A stretch of DNA of 64,000 nt from JANRKF01 sp033763575 (GCA_033763575.1 JANRKF010000013.1:112342-176341); one strand, 5' to 3'; counted from the stretch's first letter, positions 7,484-16,368 are shown. Translations and numbers: made by a program. Notes: a model not told the origin generated them from the sequence alone.

Positions 7484-8440
7484 ATGATGGCTGAATTTCT
7501 TGAAACCCCCGCCCATCCGCTCGCCTACCGCACACAGGAAGGCAGCGGCCCCACGGTGATGTTCTGCACCGGCTTCATGTCGGACATGGCGGGCACCAAG
7601 GCCGAAACGCTTTCCACCCATTGCGCCGCACGCGGGCAATCCTTCATCCGCTTCGATTATTCCGGCCATGGCCAGTCCGGCGGCGATTTCATGGACGGCA
7701 CCATCGGCCAGTGGAAACGCGATACGCTGGCGGTGCTGGACGAACTAACCGAAGGGCCGGTGGTGCTGGTGGGCTCCAGCATGGGCGCATGGCTGGCCCT
7801 GCTCGCGGCGATGGAAAGGCCCGAACGCATCAAAGCCCTCATCGGCATTTCCGCCGCGCCGGATTTCACCGAACGGCTGATCTGGCAGAAGCTCGCCGCC
7901 GCCCAGCAGCAGGAATTGCTGGAAAAGGGGGTGTTTTACGCGCCATCCTGCTATGGTGAAGCGCCCTACCCCATCACCCGCAGGCTGATTGAGGAGGCGC
8001 GGTCGCACCTGCTTATTACTCCCTCCCCATCCGCCTGCGCGCAAGCGCTGCGGCGGGACAAGTTAGGGGGAGGGTCGGGGCTGCGCCCCCCGAAGCCACT
8101 GGACATAGGGGGGTGGAGGCATCCACGCTCGGATGGAGAAAATAATGCCCCCCTCCTAACCTCCCCCCTACAGGGGGAGGATATTCCCATCCACCTGCTA
8201 CACGGCACAAGGGATGAGGATGTGCCGGTGGAAATCGCCCATTTGCTGGTTGAAAGGTTAAAATCGTCATCCTGCGGCCCACAACGTGGGAGCACAGTAT
8301 CCATGGATTCTGCGCAGCCTTCCGGCTCGCAGAATGACAATACAAGAATACAACTCGCCCTGATTGAGGGCGGCAACCACCGCTTAAGCGAACCCGAAGA
8401 TTTGCGCTTGCTTTGCCGTACCGTTTGTGATATTAGTTAA
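7484..8440 (+). CDS. alpha/beta hydrolase with two repeat-encoded insertions
   Basis: This is a 318-residue serine hydrolase. The nucleophile elbow is VGSSMGAW (Ser about residue 97), with the HGTRDEDVP acid loop and the catalytic His in EGGNHRLS. Homologues are usually about 250-260 residues. The surplus is two inserts rich in Gly, Pro, Arg and Ser: about 50 residues before IPIHLLHG and about 25 residues before IQLALIEGG. Both coincide with palindromic repeat DNA (8019-8190 and 8266-8338) yet keep the frame open. Substrate unknown. Catalytic residues are all retained, so it may still be functional. Confidence 0.85.
   Translation: MMAEFLETPAHPLAYRTQEGSGPTVMFCTGFMSDMAGTKAETLSTHCAARGQSFIRFDYSGHGQSGGDFMDGTIGQWKRDTLAVLDELTEGPVVLVGSSMGAWLALLAAMERPERIKALIGISAAPDFTERLIWQKLAAAQQQELLEKGVFYAPSCYGEAPYPITRRLIEEARSHLLITPSPSACAQALRRDKLGGGSGLRPPKPLDIGGWRHPRSDGENNAPLLTSPLQGEDIPIHLLHGTRDEDVPVEIAHLLVERLKSSSCGPQRGSTVSMDSAQPSGSQNDNTRIQLALIEGGNHRLSEPEDLRLLCRTVCDIS
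8019..8190. repeat. palindromic repeat inserted in hydrolase coding sequence (first)
   Basis: The segment contains C-tract and G-tract blocks that are reverse complements: TAGGGGGAGGG near 8073 against CCTCCCCC-type blocks at 8150-8170, plus CCCCCTACAGGGGG near 8165. It is translated as a Gly/Pro/Arg-rich stretch unrelated to the hydrolase fold. Confidence 0.75.
8266..8338. repeat. palindromic repeat inserted in hydrolase coding sequence (second)
   Basis: The ends GTCATCCTGCG and CGCAGAATGAC are 11-base terminal inverted repeats with one mismatch, enclosing GGATTC. This is the style of the widespread GTCATTCCGCG repeat family. It is translated in frame. Confidence 0.75.
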
Positions 8441-8465
8441 CAATATTTTAATATTGTGAGTTTTT

Positions 8466-8927
8466 ATGATAAAAAATATGTCCAATACCGATACGGTGCT
8501 TGATGATGGAGAACTGACGATACTCCACCGACTGGCTAAAATGAATACACCCGATCAAATCATTGGTGATGTGTATTGTTATAACATCGGTAACAACGAA
8601 GAGGAAGCAAAGCGCTACCAAACGCTTTTTGATACGTTAATCGCGGCTGAAATAATTACGGACGTTTTTAAAGCAGGAGTTTATGCTGATGATCCGGAGG
8701 TAAAAGACGCGCCTCCTGATCACTATGAAATTCACGTTACAGAACATCAACTACAACAAATTGCACACTACATAAAAACATTAGAACTCACTCGTAGCGA
8801 CCGAACAAATCCGGGCAGGAGAGCAGCTGAAAAGGTCCAGCTTGCAGAACAGAGTGGGCACTATCAACGCATCATCGAAAGAAGAGCAGAACAGAACGGT
8901 GAGCCATTGCAACCATCTGTGAGTTGA
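8466..8927 (+). CDS. hypothetical protein, 153 residues
   Basis: This is an acidic, soluble, probably helical protein, noticeably more AT-rich than its neighbours. I recognise no family. It has no signal peptide or membrane segment. It lies between the hydrolase and serC on the same strand. An internal ATG five codons in is an alternative start. Base composition suggests later acquisition. Confidence 0.6.
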   Translation: MIKNMSNTDTVLDDGELTILHRLAKMNTPDQIIGDVYCYNIGNNEEEAKRYQTLFDTLIAAEIITDVFKAGVYADDPEVKDAPPDHYEIHVTEHQLQQIAHYIKTLELTRSDRTNPGRRAAEKVQLAEQSGHYQRIIERRAEQNGEPLQPSVS

Positions 8928-8976
8928 CAATCCGTGGCTAGCAGCTAAAAGTGGCGGCAATTTCAACCGCTAACCA

Positions 8977-10170
8977 ATGGCCTGCCTCATGAAACCTACT
9001 ACCAAACCCAATAATCCCTGTTTTTCCTCCGGCCCATGCGCCAAGCGTCCCGGCTGGAGCGTCGATGCGCTGAAAGACGCCGCGCTTGGCCGCTCGCACC
9101 GCGCTAAAATCGGGAAAAACAAACTCGCCGCAGTCATCGACCAGAGCAAAGCCATCCTCGGCATGCCGGAAGATTGGGTGCTGGGCATCGTCCCCGCCTC
9201 CGACACCGGCGCGATTGAGATGGCCATGTGGTCGCTGCTGGGCAGCCGCGGGGTGGATGTATTCGCGTGGGAAAGCTTCGGTTCCACCTGGGCATCCGAC
9301 TGCAAAAAACAACTGAAACTCACCGACCTCAATATTTACGAGGCGGGCTACGGCAAGCTGCCCGACCTCGGCAAATACAATAAATCGCGTGATGCGATCT
9401 TCACCTGGAACGGCACCACCAGCGGCGTGCGCGTGCCCAATGCCGATTGGATTGCCGACGACCGCGAAGGCCTCGTCATCTGCGATGCCACCAGCGCCGT
9501 CTTCGCCATGAACATCGCATGGAACAAGCTCGACGTGGTGACATGGAGCTGGCAGAAAGTATTGGGTGGTGAAGGCGCGCACGGCATGATCGCGCTTTCC
9601 CCACGCGCCGTAAAACGCCTGGAGGAATACACCCCGGCATGGCCGATGCCCAAAATCTTCCAACTGACCAAACCTAATAAGGAAGGTGGGGGCGGTAAAC
9701 TCATCGAGGGTATTTTCAAGGGCGAAACCATCAACACCCCGTCCATGCTCTGCGTGGAAGATGCGCTGGATGGCCTGAGCTGGGCGGCCTCGGCAGGCGG
9801 CATCAGCGGGCTGGTGAAACGCTCGGAAGCCAACCTTGCCGCACTCGCCGCATGGGTGGAGAAAACCGCGTGGGTGGATTTCCTGGCCGAAGATAAAGCC
9901 ACCCGCAGCTGCACTTCCATCTGCCTGAAAATCGTCGACCCGGCCTATCAGAAACTCGCACCCGACGCGCAAGCCGAGCTTGCCAAGAAACTGGCCTCGC
10001 TGCTGGAAAAAGAAGGCGTGGCCTATGATATCGGCGCCTATCGAGACGCACCGGCGGGCCTGCGTATCTGGGGCGGCGCTACGGTGGAAACCAAGGACAT
10101 CGAAACCCTCACCCCATGGCTCGACTGGGCATGGGCCGAGGCAAGCGCCGGACTGAGCAAGGCAGCGTAG
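8977..10170 (+). CDS. serC: phosphoserine aminotransferase
   Basis: This PLP enzyme converts 3-phosphohydroxypyruvate and glutamate to phosphoserine, the second step of serine synthesis, and also acts in pyridoxine synthesis. It is the alphaproteobacterial type: it opens with CFSSGPCAKRPGWS, has the substrate block GRSHRAKIGK and the PLP lysine in WSWQKVLGGEGAHG, and its C-terminal block is GLRIWGGATVE. The Met at 8989 is an equally good start and fits family length better; neither has a clear Shine-Dalgarno. The mntA-like gene follows after 3 bases. Confidence 0.93.
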   Translation: MACLMKPTTKPNNPCFSSGPCAKRPGWSVDALKDAALGRSHRAKIGKNKLAAVIDQSKAILGMPEDWVLGIVPASDTGAIEMAMWSLLGSRGVDVFAWESFGSTWASDCKKQLKLTDLNIYEAGYGKLPDLGKYNKSRDAIFTWNGTTSGVRVPNADWIADDREGLVICDATSAVFAMNIAWNKLDVVTWSWQKVLGGEGAHGMIALSPRAVKRLEEYTPAWPMPKIFQLTKPNKEGGGGKLIEGIFKGETINTPSMLCVEDALDGLSWAASAGGISGLVKRSEANLAALAAWVEKTAWVDFLAEDKATRSCTSICLKIVDPAYQKLAPDAQAELAKKLASLLEKEGVAYDIGAYRDAPAGLRIWGGATVETKDIETLTPWLDWAWAEASAGLSKAA

Positions 10171-10173
10171 ACC

Positions 10174-10455
10174 ATGGGCGCAGATATTCATTCTTATGAA
10201 TTTATCATGCGCCTGAAGTCGTTACCATGCGTTGAGTCGCTTTATCTGTTTGGTTCGCGTGCCCGCACCGACCACCGGGAACGTTCGGATATTGACATTG
10301 CGGTGAAATTACGCGCCAATACTGCGGAGGATTGGCGCAAGGTCATGGATATCATTGAGACTGCGGATACATTGCTTGAGATTGACTGCGTGAATCTGGA
10401 CGAAGCGGAGGAAGCGCTTCGTCAAAAAATCGAAACGCAGGGAACATCGTTATGA
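10174..10455 (+). CDS. minimal nucleotidyltransferase (MntA-type antitoxin)
   Basis: This is a 93-residue DNA-polymerase-beta-fold nucleotidyltransferase. The motif GSX10DXD is complete (Gly27, Ser28, Asp39, Asp41), and Asp71 probably supplies the third metal ligand. In MntA-HepT modules this enzyme adds AMP to a Tyr of the HEPN partner and silences it. The 4-base overlap with the downstream HEPN-type gene supports that pairing. It could alternatively be the older HI0073-like uncharacterised class. Confidence 0.85.
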   Translation: MGADIHSYEFIMRLKSLPCVESLYLFGSRARTDHRERSDIDIAVKLRANTAEDWRKVMDIIETADTLLEIDCVNLDEAEEALRQKIETQGTSL

Positions 10456-10853
10456 ATGAAATGCTGGCGGCTGCTTTTGAGAATGCAGGCAGTGCTATCG
10501 CCCGGTTGGGCGAGGCTCTGGAGCAATCGGCGGGCGCTCCGAGCGGCTCGCTGATGATTGACGGCACTATCCAGCGATTTGAATTTTCCATTGAAACGAC
10601 GTGGAAGCTGCTGCGAAAAATCCTGCAAACGGAAAAAGTGGAGGATACTCTCACCCCGAAGCAGATTATGGTGAAGGCCTATGGCTATGGGCTGATTGAT
10701 GAGGAGGATGTCTGGCTGGCAATGCTGGATGACCGCAACCTGACATCGCATACCTATCGGCAGAAGCTCGCCAACGAAATATATGCGCGTATCCAAAAAT
10801 ATCATATTGTCATGCAGTCGACGTTCGACAAGCTGCAAAAAAAATATGGGTGA
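10452..10853 (+). CDS. HEPN-type partner (HepT/HI0074-like)
   Basis: This 133-residue all-helical protein resembles the nucleotidyltransferase-binding HI0074 family. It carries a full HEPN RNase motif RX4HXY (Arg95, His100, Tyr102; RNLTSHTY). In HepT toxins this motif forms the RNase site, and the Tyr is the residue AMPylated by MntA. Toxin function is inferred from motif and gene order. Confidence 0.83.
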   Translation: MNEMLAAAFENAGSAIARLGEALEQSAGAPSGSLMIDGTIQRFEFSIETTWKLLRKILQTEKVEDTLTPKQIMVKAYGYGLIDEEDVWLAMLDDRNLTSHTYRQKLANEIYARIQKYHIVMQSTFDKLQKKYG

Positions 10854-10874
10854 TTAGTAAAGGGGCGTAATCCA

Positions 10875-11633
10875 ATGGTCGATTGGCAGCAACGGCATCT
10901 TGAAGAAGTCATGTCTGCGGATGATTTTCCGGCCCGTGTGCGTAAATATTTTCTGGAGGCCATGCTATACACGCTTCGGGAAATGCCCAAAGATGTGCAT
11001 GAGCAGCGCAGGGTGATGCTGGAGCAAGACGATGGACACTTTCCGGACGGACGGCCAACAAACTACCGCACCGCAAAGTTTGCAAATTTACTGGAGCCAG
11101 GCTTTGTCAGCTTTCCACGCAGGGCGGAATTCTCCACCTCAACCACCCATCAATGCGGATATCCGGAAGGGGGGGTAAGTTATGCAAGTGCCGCTACAAT
11201 GCATCTCCTCGCTGAACCAGCCGAAAACTATCTTAATGATAGAGGTGGCGGAATCATTAATCTTGGTATACGCCTGTCAGGTGATTGGTTGGGAGAGGCA
11301 GATTCCGAAAAGCCGGAATATTCCAAGCTCATTGCAAGTTTGCGGCTCGAAAAATTCCTGCGGCACATAGCAGAAACCGCGGGTTTTATTGAAAAATCCC
11401 ATAACGTCGTGCCAAGAGGTGAATTTGGGATAGATAGTTTTTATCAGGGCGATGACTGTCATTGCTCGCTGCAGTTCCATACGAATGATTATGCAAAGCT
11501 TGAAGATACGCTAAAAAAAATGATCGCTGAGGTGCAGCCGAAAGTAGAGGCGGAGGCGGCACAGGACCCCACCCAGCAGGTGCTCTTTAAGCTGGGGATA
11601 ACCCCGAAGGATGGCGGCCTCAAAATGGAGTAG
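10875..11633 (+). CDS. hypothetical protein, 252 residues
   Basis: This soluble protein begins with a helical segment (MVDWQQRHLEEVM) and contains a Gly-rich middle and Cys-His-Cys spacing (DDCHCSLQFH) near residue 195. The C-terminal 60 residues look helical (DTLKKMIAEVQPKVEAEAAQ). No family was recognised. It sits 21 bases after the HepT-like gene on the same strand and before gapR. Composition is mixed. Confidence 0.65.
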   Translation: MVDWQQRHLEEVMSADDFPARVRKYFLEAMLYTLREMPKDVHEQRRVMLEQDDGHFPDGRPTNYRTAKFANLLEPGFVSFPRRAEFSTSTTHQCGYPEGGVSYASAATMHLLAEPAENYLNDRGGGIINLGIRLSGDWLGEADSEKPEYSKLIASLRLEKFLRHIAETAGFIEKSHNVVPRGEFGIDSFYQGDDCHCSLQFHTNDYAKLEDTLKKMIAEVQPKVEAEAAQDPTQQVLFKLGITPKDGGLKME

Positions 11634-11709
11634 CTGCAAATTTCTGCTTGCCATTGCCCATAAAGCGTTTCTACATAGGCTCCCCCAATTATCGAACGGA
11701 GTAACAACC

Positions 11710-11988
11710 ATGAGCAAGAAACCTAATCGCGTTGGCGGCGTCGCTGTCGATCAACTGAAATCCATCATCGGCCGCGTCGAGCGCCTCGAAGAAGAAAAAA
11801 CCGGCATCAGCGCCGATATCCGCGATGTGTTCGCCGAAGCCAAGGGCAGCGGCTTCGATGTGAAAGCCATCCGCCAGATCATCAAGCTGCGCAAACTTGA
11901 TGCCAGCGAGCTGGAAGAGCAGGAAACCATTCTCGATACCTACCGCCGGGCGCTCGGCATGCTGCCGGAACTCGACGAAGCCGCTTAA
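11710..11988 (+). CDS. gapR: GapR nucleoid-associated protein (DUF2312)
   Basis: This 92-residue alphaproteobacterial chromosome-structuring protein binds overtwisted AT-rich DNA ahead of replication and stimulates topoisomerases in Caulobacter. The diagnostic blocks are QLKSIIGRVERLEEEK, DVFAEAKGSGFDVKAIRQIIKLRK and the C-terminal EEQETILDTYRRALG. The ATG at 11710 follows CGGAG and fits the family start; the longer frame upstream does not. Its last codons overlap the convergent GT2 gene by 4 bases. Confidence 0.95.
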   Translation: MSKKPNRVGGVAVDQLKSIIGRVERLEEEKTGISADIRDVFAEAKGSGFDVKAIRQIIKLRKLDASELEEQETILDTYRRALGMLPELDEAA

Positions 11989-12746
11989 CGCGACGATTCC
12001 AGATATTTCGCAACACGGAGGAAACGCCCGAAGGCATAGACCACCGAATAGGCGAAGCCCCGCCAGCCGCGCATAGCGTAGCCGCGAAAGCAGTATATTT
12101 TCACGAAGGCCAGCGGCAATTCGATAAGCAGGCGCAGATGCGGGAGAAGCATTTTTTTGTGCTGCATGGCCGCCGCCTGTGCGCTGCTGTAGCTGTTGAT
12201 TTTCTCCACCATATGCGCGAGCGAACGGAAGGAACGGTGCAGCACCGGAAACTCTAATATTTGCGTGCCACCCTCTTCCACGATCACCGAATCATGCACC
12301 GGGCTATCGGAGAAACGCGCCCATCGCTTGTCATAAAGCCGCAAGCACAGGTTGGTGTAGGAAAAATGCGATAGCGATTCCTCACCCGGCAGCAAGTCGC
12401 GCACCTTCAGGTGAAATCCGGCAAGCGAGGGTGCATCGCCGCTAAAAAGCGCCGCGATCTCGCTCGCCAGCGCCGGCGTCACCTCCTCATCGGCATCCAG
12501 GTTGAGCAACCAATTATTCCTGCACTGCTCCTCGCCAAAGCGTTTTTGCAGGCCATAGCCGGGCCATGCGTGAAAAATCACCCGCGCACCCAGCCGCTCG
12601 CACACCGCCACCGTATCGTCGCTGCTACCGCTATCGATCACGATGATTTCATCGACCCAGCCCGCCACGCTGCCGATGGTGCGCGCAATCCGGTCGCCTT
12701 CATTCCGGGCGATGATAAAACAGGAAATCGGAAGGGATTTAGACAT
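11985..12746 (-). CDS. glycosyltransferase family 2 (WaaE/KdtX-like)
   Basis: This 253-residue GT-A enzyme probably acts on the lipopolysaccharide core. The N-terminus is PISCFIIARNEGDRIARTI, followed by VIDSGSSDDTV and the metal-binding LNLDADEEV (DXD). The C-terminal hydrophobic patch (LLPHLRLLIELPLAFVKIYCF) suggests membrane association, as in WaaE. It overlaps the upstream O-antigen ligase gene by 8 bases, so the two are probably one transcript for surface polysaccharide. Confidence 0.9.
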   Translation of the reverse strand: MSKSLPISCFIIARNEGDRIARTIGSVAGWVDEIIVIDSGSSDDTVAVCERLGARVIFHAWPGYGLQKRFGEEQCRNNWLLNLDADEEVTPALASEIAALFSGDAPSLAGFHLKVRDLLPGEESLSHFSYTNLCLRLYDKRWARFSDSPVHDSVIVEEGGTQILEFPVLHRSFRSLAHMVEKINSYSSAQAAAMQHKKMLLPHLRLLIELPLAFVKIYCFRGYAMRGWRGFAYSVVYAFGRFLRVAKYLESSR

Positions 12747-14079
12747 GACTCACCTCTTTTTGGGCGCGTGTGATGGCAATGGACCAGGCGATCGATTGCC
12801 ATGCCAGCAGCGCCGGCCAATTAGAGAAGAAACTTTGCGTCGGCACAAGCGGGAAAAAATTGATAAGCAGCCCGGCGGCGGCAAAAAAAGTAAGGATACA
12901 GCGCTCGCGGGGCGGCGGCATATTGGACTTCACGACCGCCATCACCAAGCTCGTCACCAGCAATAGCATCAACAGCAGCCCGATGCCCCCATATTCCGAG
13001 AGCATTTCCAGATAAATATTATGCGAGTGGGTGCTGCAGAAAATCACCCTCCCTTCATCCAGCAATGTCGGGCAGGCAAGGCGGAAATTCATCATCCCGA
13101 CACCGATAATGGGGTGCTCCTGCCATAAAAGAAACGAGGCTTTCCATAACTGGCCGTAATCGCTCTGTGAAAATTCCTGCAGGACGAATTCCGTCTCCTG
13201 CACACGTTTTTGCACCGACGGCAGCGACTGGTAGGAAACCGCGATCAATGCGGCGAACGCCACCAGCGACAGTGTGAAGGCCAGCCGCGCCTGCCGGAAG
13301 GAAAAGGCCACTCCACCGCCCACCAACACTATGCCAAGGGCCAGGGTGAAGGTCGCCGTGCGCTCGTTACTCAAAAGCACGACACCGAAACAATAAACCA
13401 GCGCCAGCGCCAGAAATGCCAGTCGCTTTTTCTGATGCGCCTTCCACGCACTGTACAATAAAATGCCAAACACCGGCATCGCCAGCTTCGCCAAATAGAT
13501 GCCGATCACGACTTTTTTGAAAGGCCCGGTGAGCCTGTCCTGCTCATAAGGCACCCCGGCGAGCGAAAATCCCGTGCAATACTGGTAAAGCGCATCGGCA
13601 CCGGCAAGCAGCAATATACCCAACATGACCGCCGCAATCTTGCGCAGCTCCTCGTGATAGCTCGAAAGCCAATAGGCAATCGCGGCGAAAAGCAGGATAA
13701 AACGAATCCACCCGGCGCGGGCAAAAGAAACGCCCGGATCGAGGGCAAACGGCGAAACTACCAGCACCGAATAAGCCCATAAGATAAGCGCAATTACCAC
13801 CGGCGGTTCACGCAACCACGACCAGTTGCGCGCACGAAAGCTCCACACCAGCAACAGCACGCCAAGCCCAACCCCGATAATATCCGCCGCCACCCGCGAA
13901 TAGATCATCGCGAGCGGCAAAAGCAGCAATAGATAAAGCGCCGCAAACACCAGCCGCGCCTGAAATTTATCGGTTGCAAGAAGTTGTTGGCAGGCTGACG
14001 ATTTCCCTAGAAGCATAGGCTGTGCATACGCTATAAGCATAAAAAACGCTACAACAGATTTGGATGCAGATTGATGCAT
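12739..14079 (-). CDS. O-antigen ligase family membrane protein
   Basis: This polytopic inner-membrane protein of 446 residues has about 12 membrane segments and a large periplasmic loop containing the motif QEHPIIGVGMMNF and HSHNIYLEML. That is the Wzy_C/WaaL signature, including the His needed for ligation of O-antigen to lipid A-core. The start shares the palindrome ATGCAT with the divergent GT4 gene. A Met at residue 14 is an alternative. It is coupled to the GT2 gene downstream. Confidence 0.87.
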   Translation of the reverse strand: MHQSASKSVVAFFMLIAYAQPMLLGKSSACQQLLATDKFQARLVFAALYLLLLLPLAMIYSRVAADIIGVGLGVLLLVWSFRARNWSWLREPPVVIALILWAYSVLVVSPFALDPGVSFARAGWIRFILLFAAIAYWLSSYHEELRKIAAVMLGILLLAGADALYQYCTGFSLAGVPYEQDRLTGPFKKVVIGIYLAKLAMPVFGILLYSAWKAHQKKRLAFLALALVYCFGVVLLSNERTATFTLALGIVLVGGGVAFSFRQARLAFTLSLVAFAALIAVSYQSLPSVQKRVQETEFVLQEFSQSDYGQLWKASFLLWQEHPIIGVGMMNFRLACPTLLDEGRVIFCSTHSHNIYLEMLSEYGGIGLLLMLLLVTSLVMAVVKSNMPPPRERCILTFFAAAGLLINFFPLVPTQSFFSNWPALLAWQSIAWSIAITRAQKEVSHV

Positions 14080-15135
14080 ATCGTCAACATCATGTTAGCA
14101 AAAACCGGCGGCGGCATCGAACAGGCGGCGGTCGATTATTGCGAAGGTCTGCGCGACATCGGCCACCGCGTCACCGCCATCGTCTACCCCGGCGGCTGGA
14201 CGGAAACGCAGATGCGCGCGCGCGGCATTACCACCGAGCCGCTTTTCAATGTGAGCGAATATGACATGGTGGCGTGGTGGCGCCTTCGCCGCCTGATTAA
14301 AAAACTCGCGCCCGACGCGGTGATTGCGCATGCCAACCGCGCCATGGGGATGAGCAGCTTCGCACTTAAGAACCGCAGCTTCCCGCTGGCCGGTGTGGTG
14401 AATAACTATTCCACCCGCCGCTATAACCGGGCCGATGCCGCCTTCACCACCACCTATGATTTAATGGACACGCTGGCCGCACAAGGCATCCCACGGGAAA
14501 AGATCTTCCATATCCCCAACATGGTGAGGGTGAGCGAATTGCCGCAGCGCCACCGCCGCAACACCCCACCCATCATCGGCACGATGGGACGGTTTGTGAA
14601 GAAAAAAGGCTTCGATGTCTATATCGAGGCGCTGGCGATATTGAAATCACGCGGCATCCCCTTCAAAGCGTTGCTGGGCGGCAGCGGCGAAGAAGAATCG
14701 GCGCTCCGCCGGCTCGCGACAGGAAAAGGGCTGGAGGATGTGTTGGAATTTATCGGCTGGGTCGAAGACCGCCGGGCATTTTACGGCAGCATCGATGTGT
14801 TCTGCCTGCCGTCGCTGCACGAACCGTTCGGCATCGTGCTGCTGGAAGCATTTGCCCACGGCGCGCCGATTATTTCCAGCAACAGCGAAGGCCCGAAGGA
14901 CATCATTACTCCGAATTACGATGCGCTGATTGTTGAAAAAGGCAACGCCGAACAACTCGCCGACGCGATGGAAAAATTGCTGAAAGACCCGGTGCTGTGT
15001 GAAAAACTGGCGGCAAACGGCTTCGCCAAGGTCAAAACCCGCTACAGCCAGGAGGTGGTCTCGGAGAGCATCACCGCCGCGCTCAAGGAAATGATAAGCC
15101 AAGGCATTCACGCCGCCGCTAGGCGCATGGAATGA
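14074..15135 (+). CDS. glycosyltransferase family 4
   Basis: This 353-residue GT-B enzyme for surface glycan assembly contains the N-terminal loop LAKTGGGIEQAAVDY, the middle block GTMGRFVKKKGFDVYIEAL and the donor-binding EPFGIVLLEAFAHGAPIISS. The ATG at 14074 gives MHIVNIM; a TTG one codon earlier is the only longer option. The upstream ligase gene is divergent and their start codons overlap, so any promoter for each gene lies inside the other's coding region or both are served from further away. Confidence 0.9.
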   Translation: MHIVNIMLAKTGGGIEQAAVDYCEGLRDIGHRVTAIVYPGGWTETQMRARGITTEPLFNVSEYDMVAWWRLRRLIKKLAPDAVIAHANRAMGMSSFALKNRSFPLAGVVNNYSTRRYNRADAAFTTTYDLMDTLAAQGIPREKIFHIPNMVRVSELPQRHRRNTPPIIGTMGRFVKKKGFDVYIEALAILKSRGIPFKALLGGSGEEESALRRLATGKGLEDVLEFIGWVEDRRAFYGSIDVFCLPSLHEPFGIVLLEAFAHGAPIISSNSEGPKDIITPNYDALIVEKGNAEQLADAMEKLLKDPVLCEKLAANGFAKVKTRYSQEVVSESITAALKEMISQGIHAAARRME

Positions 15136-15300
15136 TACAGGGCCGCCCTGCGCCATGCTATTTACGGCGGATAGTTCCATGCAGCGATTGGCACCATTCT
15201 GGTATGGTTGTTGCCTTCCCTTGCCCATCCCCGGCGCTGAAAGAGCGCTTTCTGGAGCAGGTGGAGAATATGGGTGTAATGACTGTGGGGATGGGTAAGG

Positions 15301-15377
15301 TGGCGTGCCCGGAGGGATTCGAACCCCCGACCTGCAGCTTAGAAGGCTGCCGCTCTATCCAACTGAGCTACGGGCAC
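15301..15377 (-). tRNA. tRNA-Arg(TCT)
   Basis: Reverse-strand cloverleaf of 77 bases including an encoded CCA. The acceptor stem is GTGCCCG/CGGGCAC. The anticodon stem GCAGC/GCTGC encloses the loop CTTCTAA with anticodon TCT. The T-loop GGTTCGAAT is intact. Confidence 0.97.
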
Positions 15378-15464
15378 TTAACAGTTATCGGTTGACAGTC
15401 TGCGCCTATCTACACTAACAACCATCCACCAACAACTGGTTAATACGTTGTTTTTTGGTGAGTG

Positions 15465-15492
15465 AATATAAACGGGCGGTTAGCTCAGCTGG
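15465..15492 (+). pseudogene. 5' fragment duplicate of tRNA-Val
   Basis: 28 bases identical to 15548-15575: 9 bases of upstream flank plus the first 19 bases of tRNA-Val. After the D-arm the sequence diverges into an unrelated GC-rich hairpin. It cannot fold as a tRNA. Confidence 0.85.
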
Positions 15493-15556
15493 CCAGCCCT
15501 GCGGCGCTTGAGCGGAAACGCTCTAACCAGCATGCGCTGTGGCAGGAAATATAAAC

Positions 15557-15633
<77 letters not shown>

Positions 15634-15763
15634 CGCTTCGCCCTGACGGGCTACGCGTGGCGCAGCCACGTGGAGGCCGACATCTTGGGCGAAGCAGTGC
15701 CCGGCGTAGCTCGTAGAGCGTAGACGGGCTGGTCGATACTTGCTGTAACAACCATATCTCTTA

Positions 15764-16264
15764 TCAGGCTGATTTTCTTTGGGTGACCGCAGCCTCCAGC
15801 GCAAGCAGCCATTCCTTGCGTTTTAGGCCGCCGCCATAGCCGACCAGCGCGCCGGTGCTGCCGATCACACGGTGGCAGGGGATGATGATGGAAATGGGGT
15901 TGCGGTTATTGGCCATGCCCACGGCGCGGGCTTTCTTCACGTCACCCATGCTGGCTGCCTGCTCGCCGTAGGAGCGCGTTTCGCCGTGCGGAATCTTTTG
16001 CAGGGCCCGCCATGCATTAATTTGGAAGACGGTGCCTTTCAGCTCCAGCGGCAGGTCGAATGCGCTGCGTTTCCCGGCGAAATATTCAGCCAGCTGTTTT
16101 TCCGCCCGCACCAGCATGATGTGCGTTTCGGAAGGTTCTGCCTCGCCATCCAGCGCCGCATATTTACCATCCGCCCCTTCAAATCCGACATAGCGCAACC
16201 CCTTGTCGGATGCGACAATACGAAGCGTGCCCACCGGTGAATCGATATGTTTTTCGTAGAGCAT
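15764..16264 (-). CDS. ogt: methylated-DNA--protein-cysteine methyltransferase
   Basis: This suicidal DNA repair protein removes O6-alkyl groups from guanine onto its own Cys. The 166-residue product has the active site IIPCHRVIGSTG with acceptor Cys, the helix-turn-helix arginine-finger region (GETRSYGEQAASMG, ARAVGMANNRNPISI) and an N-terminal Ada-like ribonuclease-H-type domain. The ATG at 16264 has a clear GGAGG; the longer frame to 16330 is repeat DNA. Confidence 0.95.
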   Translation of the reverse strand: MLYEKHIDSPVGTLRIVASDKGLRYVGFEGADGKYAALDGEAEPSETHIMLVRAEKQLAEYFAGKRSAFDLPLELKGTVFQINAWRALQKIPHGETRSYGEQAASMGDVKKARAVGMANNRNPISIIIPCHRVIGSTGALVGYGGGLKRKEWLLALEAAVTQRKSA

Positions 16265-16292
16265 ATAAACCTCCGCACCTGAACCGTTATGT

Positions 16293-16358
16293 GAGCGCAG
16301 CAGCGCGAACCAGCCTTGAGCCAGCTTCATGCGAAAGTCAGCAGACTTTCGCGGAAGC
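16293..16358. repeat. dispersed repeat with conserved hairpin, copy 2
   Basis: A 66-base element matching 5655-5721. The flank is nearly identical, but the 9-base stem is GCGAAAGTC/GACTTTCGC (16331-16352), different from copy 1 and still perfectly paired. Confidence 0.8.
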
Positions 16359-16368
16359 CTCCTTAAAG

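Noticed and set aside
15132..15395. 87-codon open frame after the GT4 gene
   Set aside because: It runs through the complement of tRNA-Arg(TCT) and has no ribosome site.
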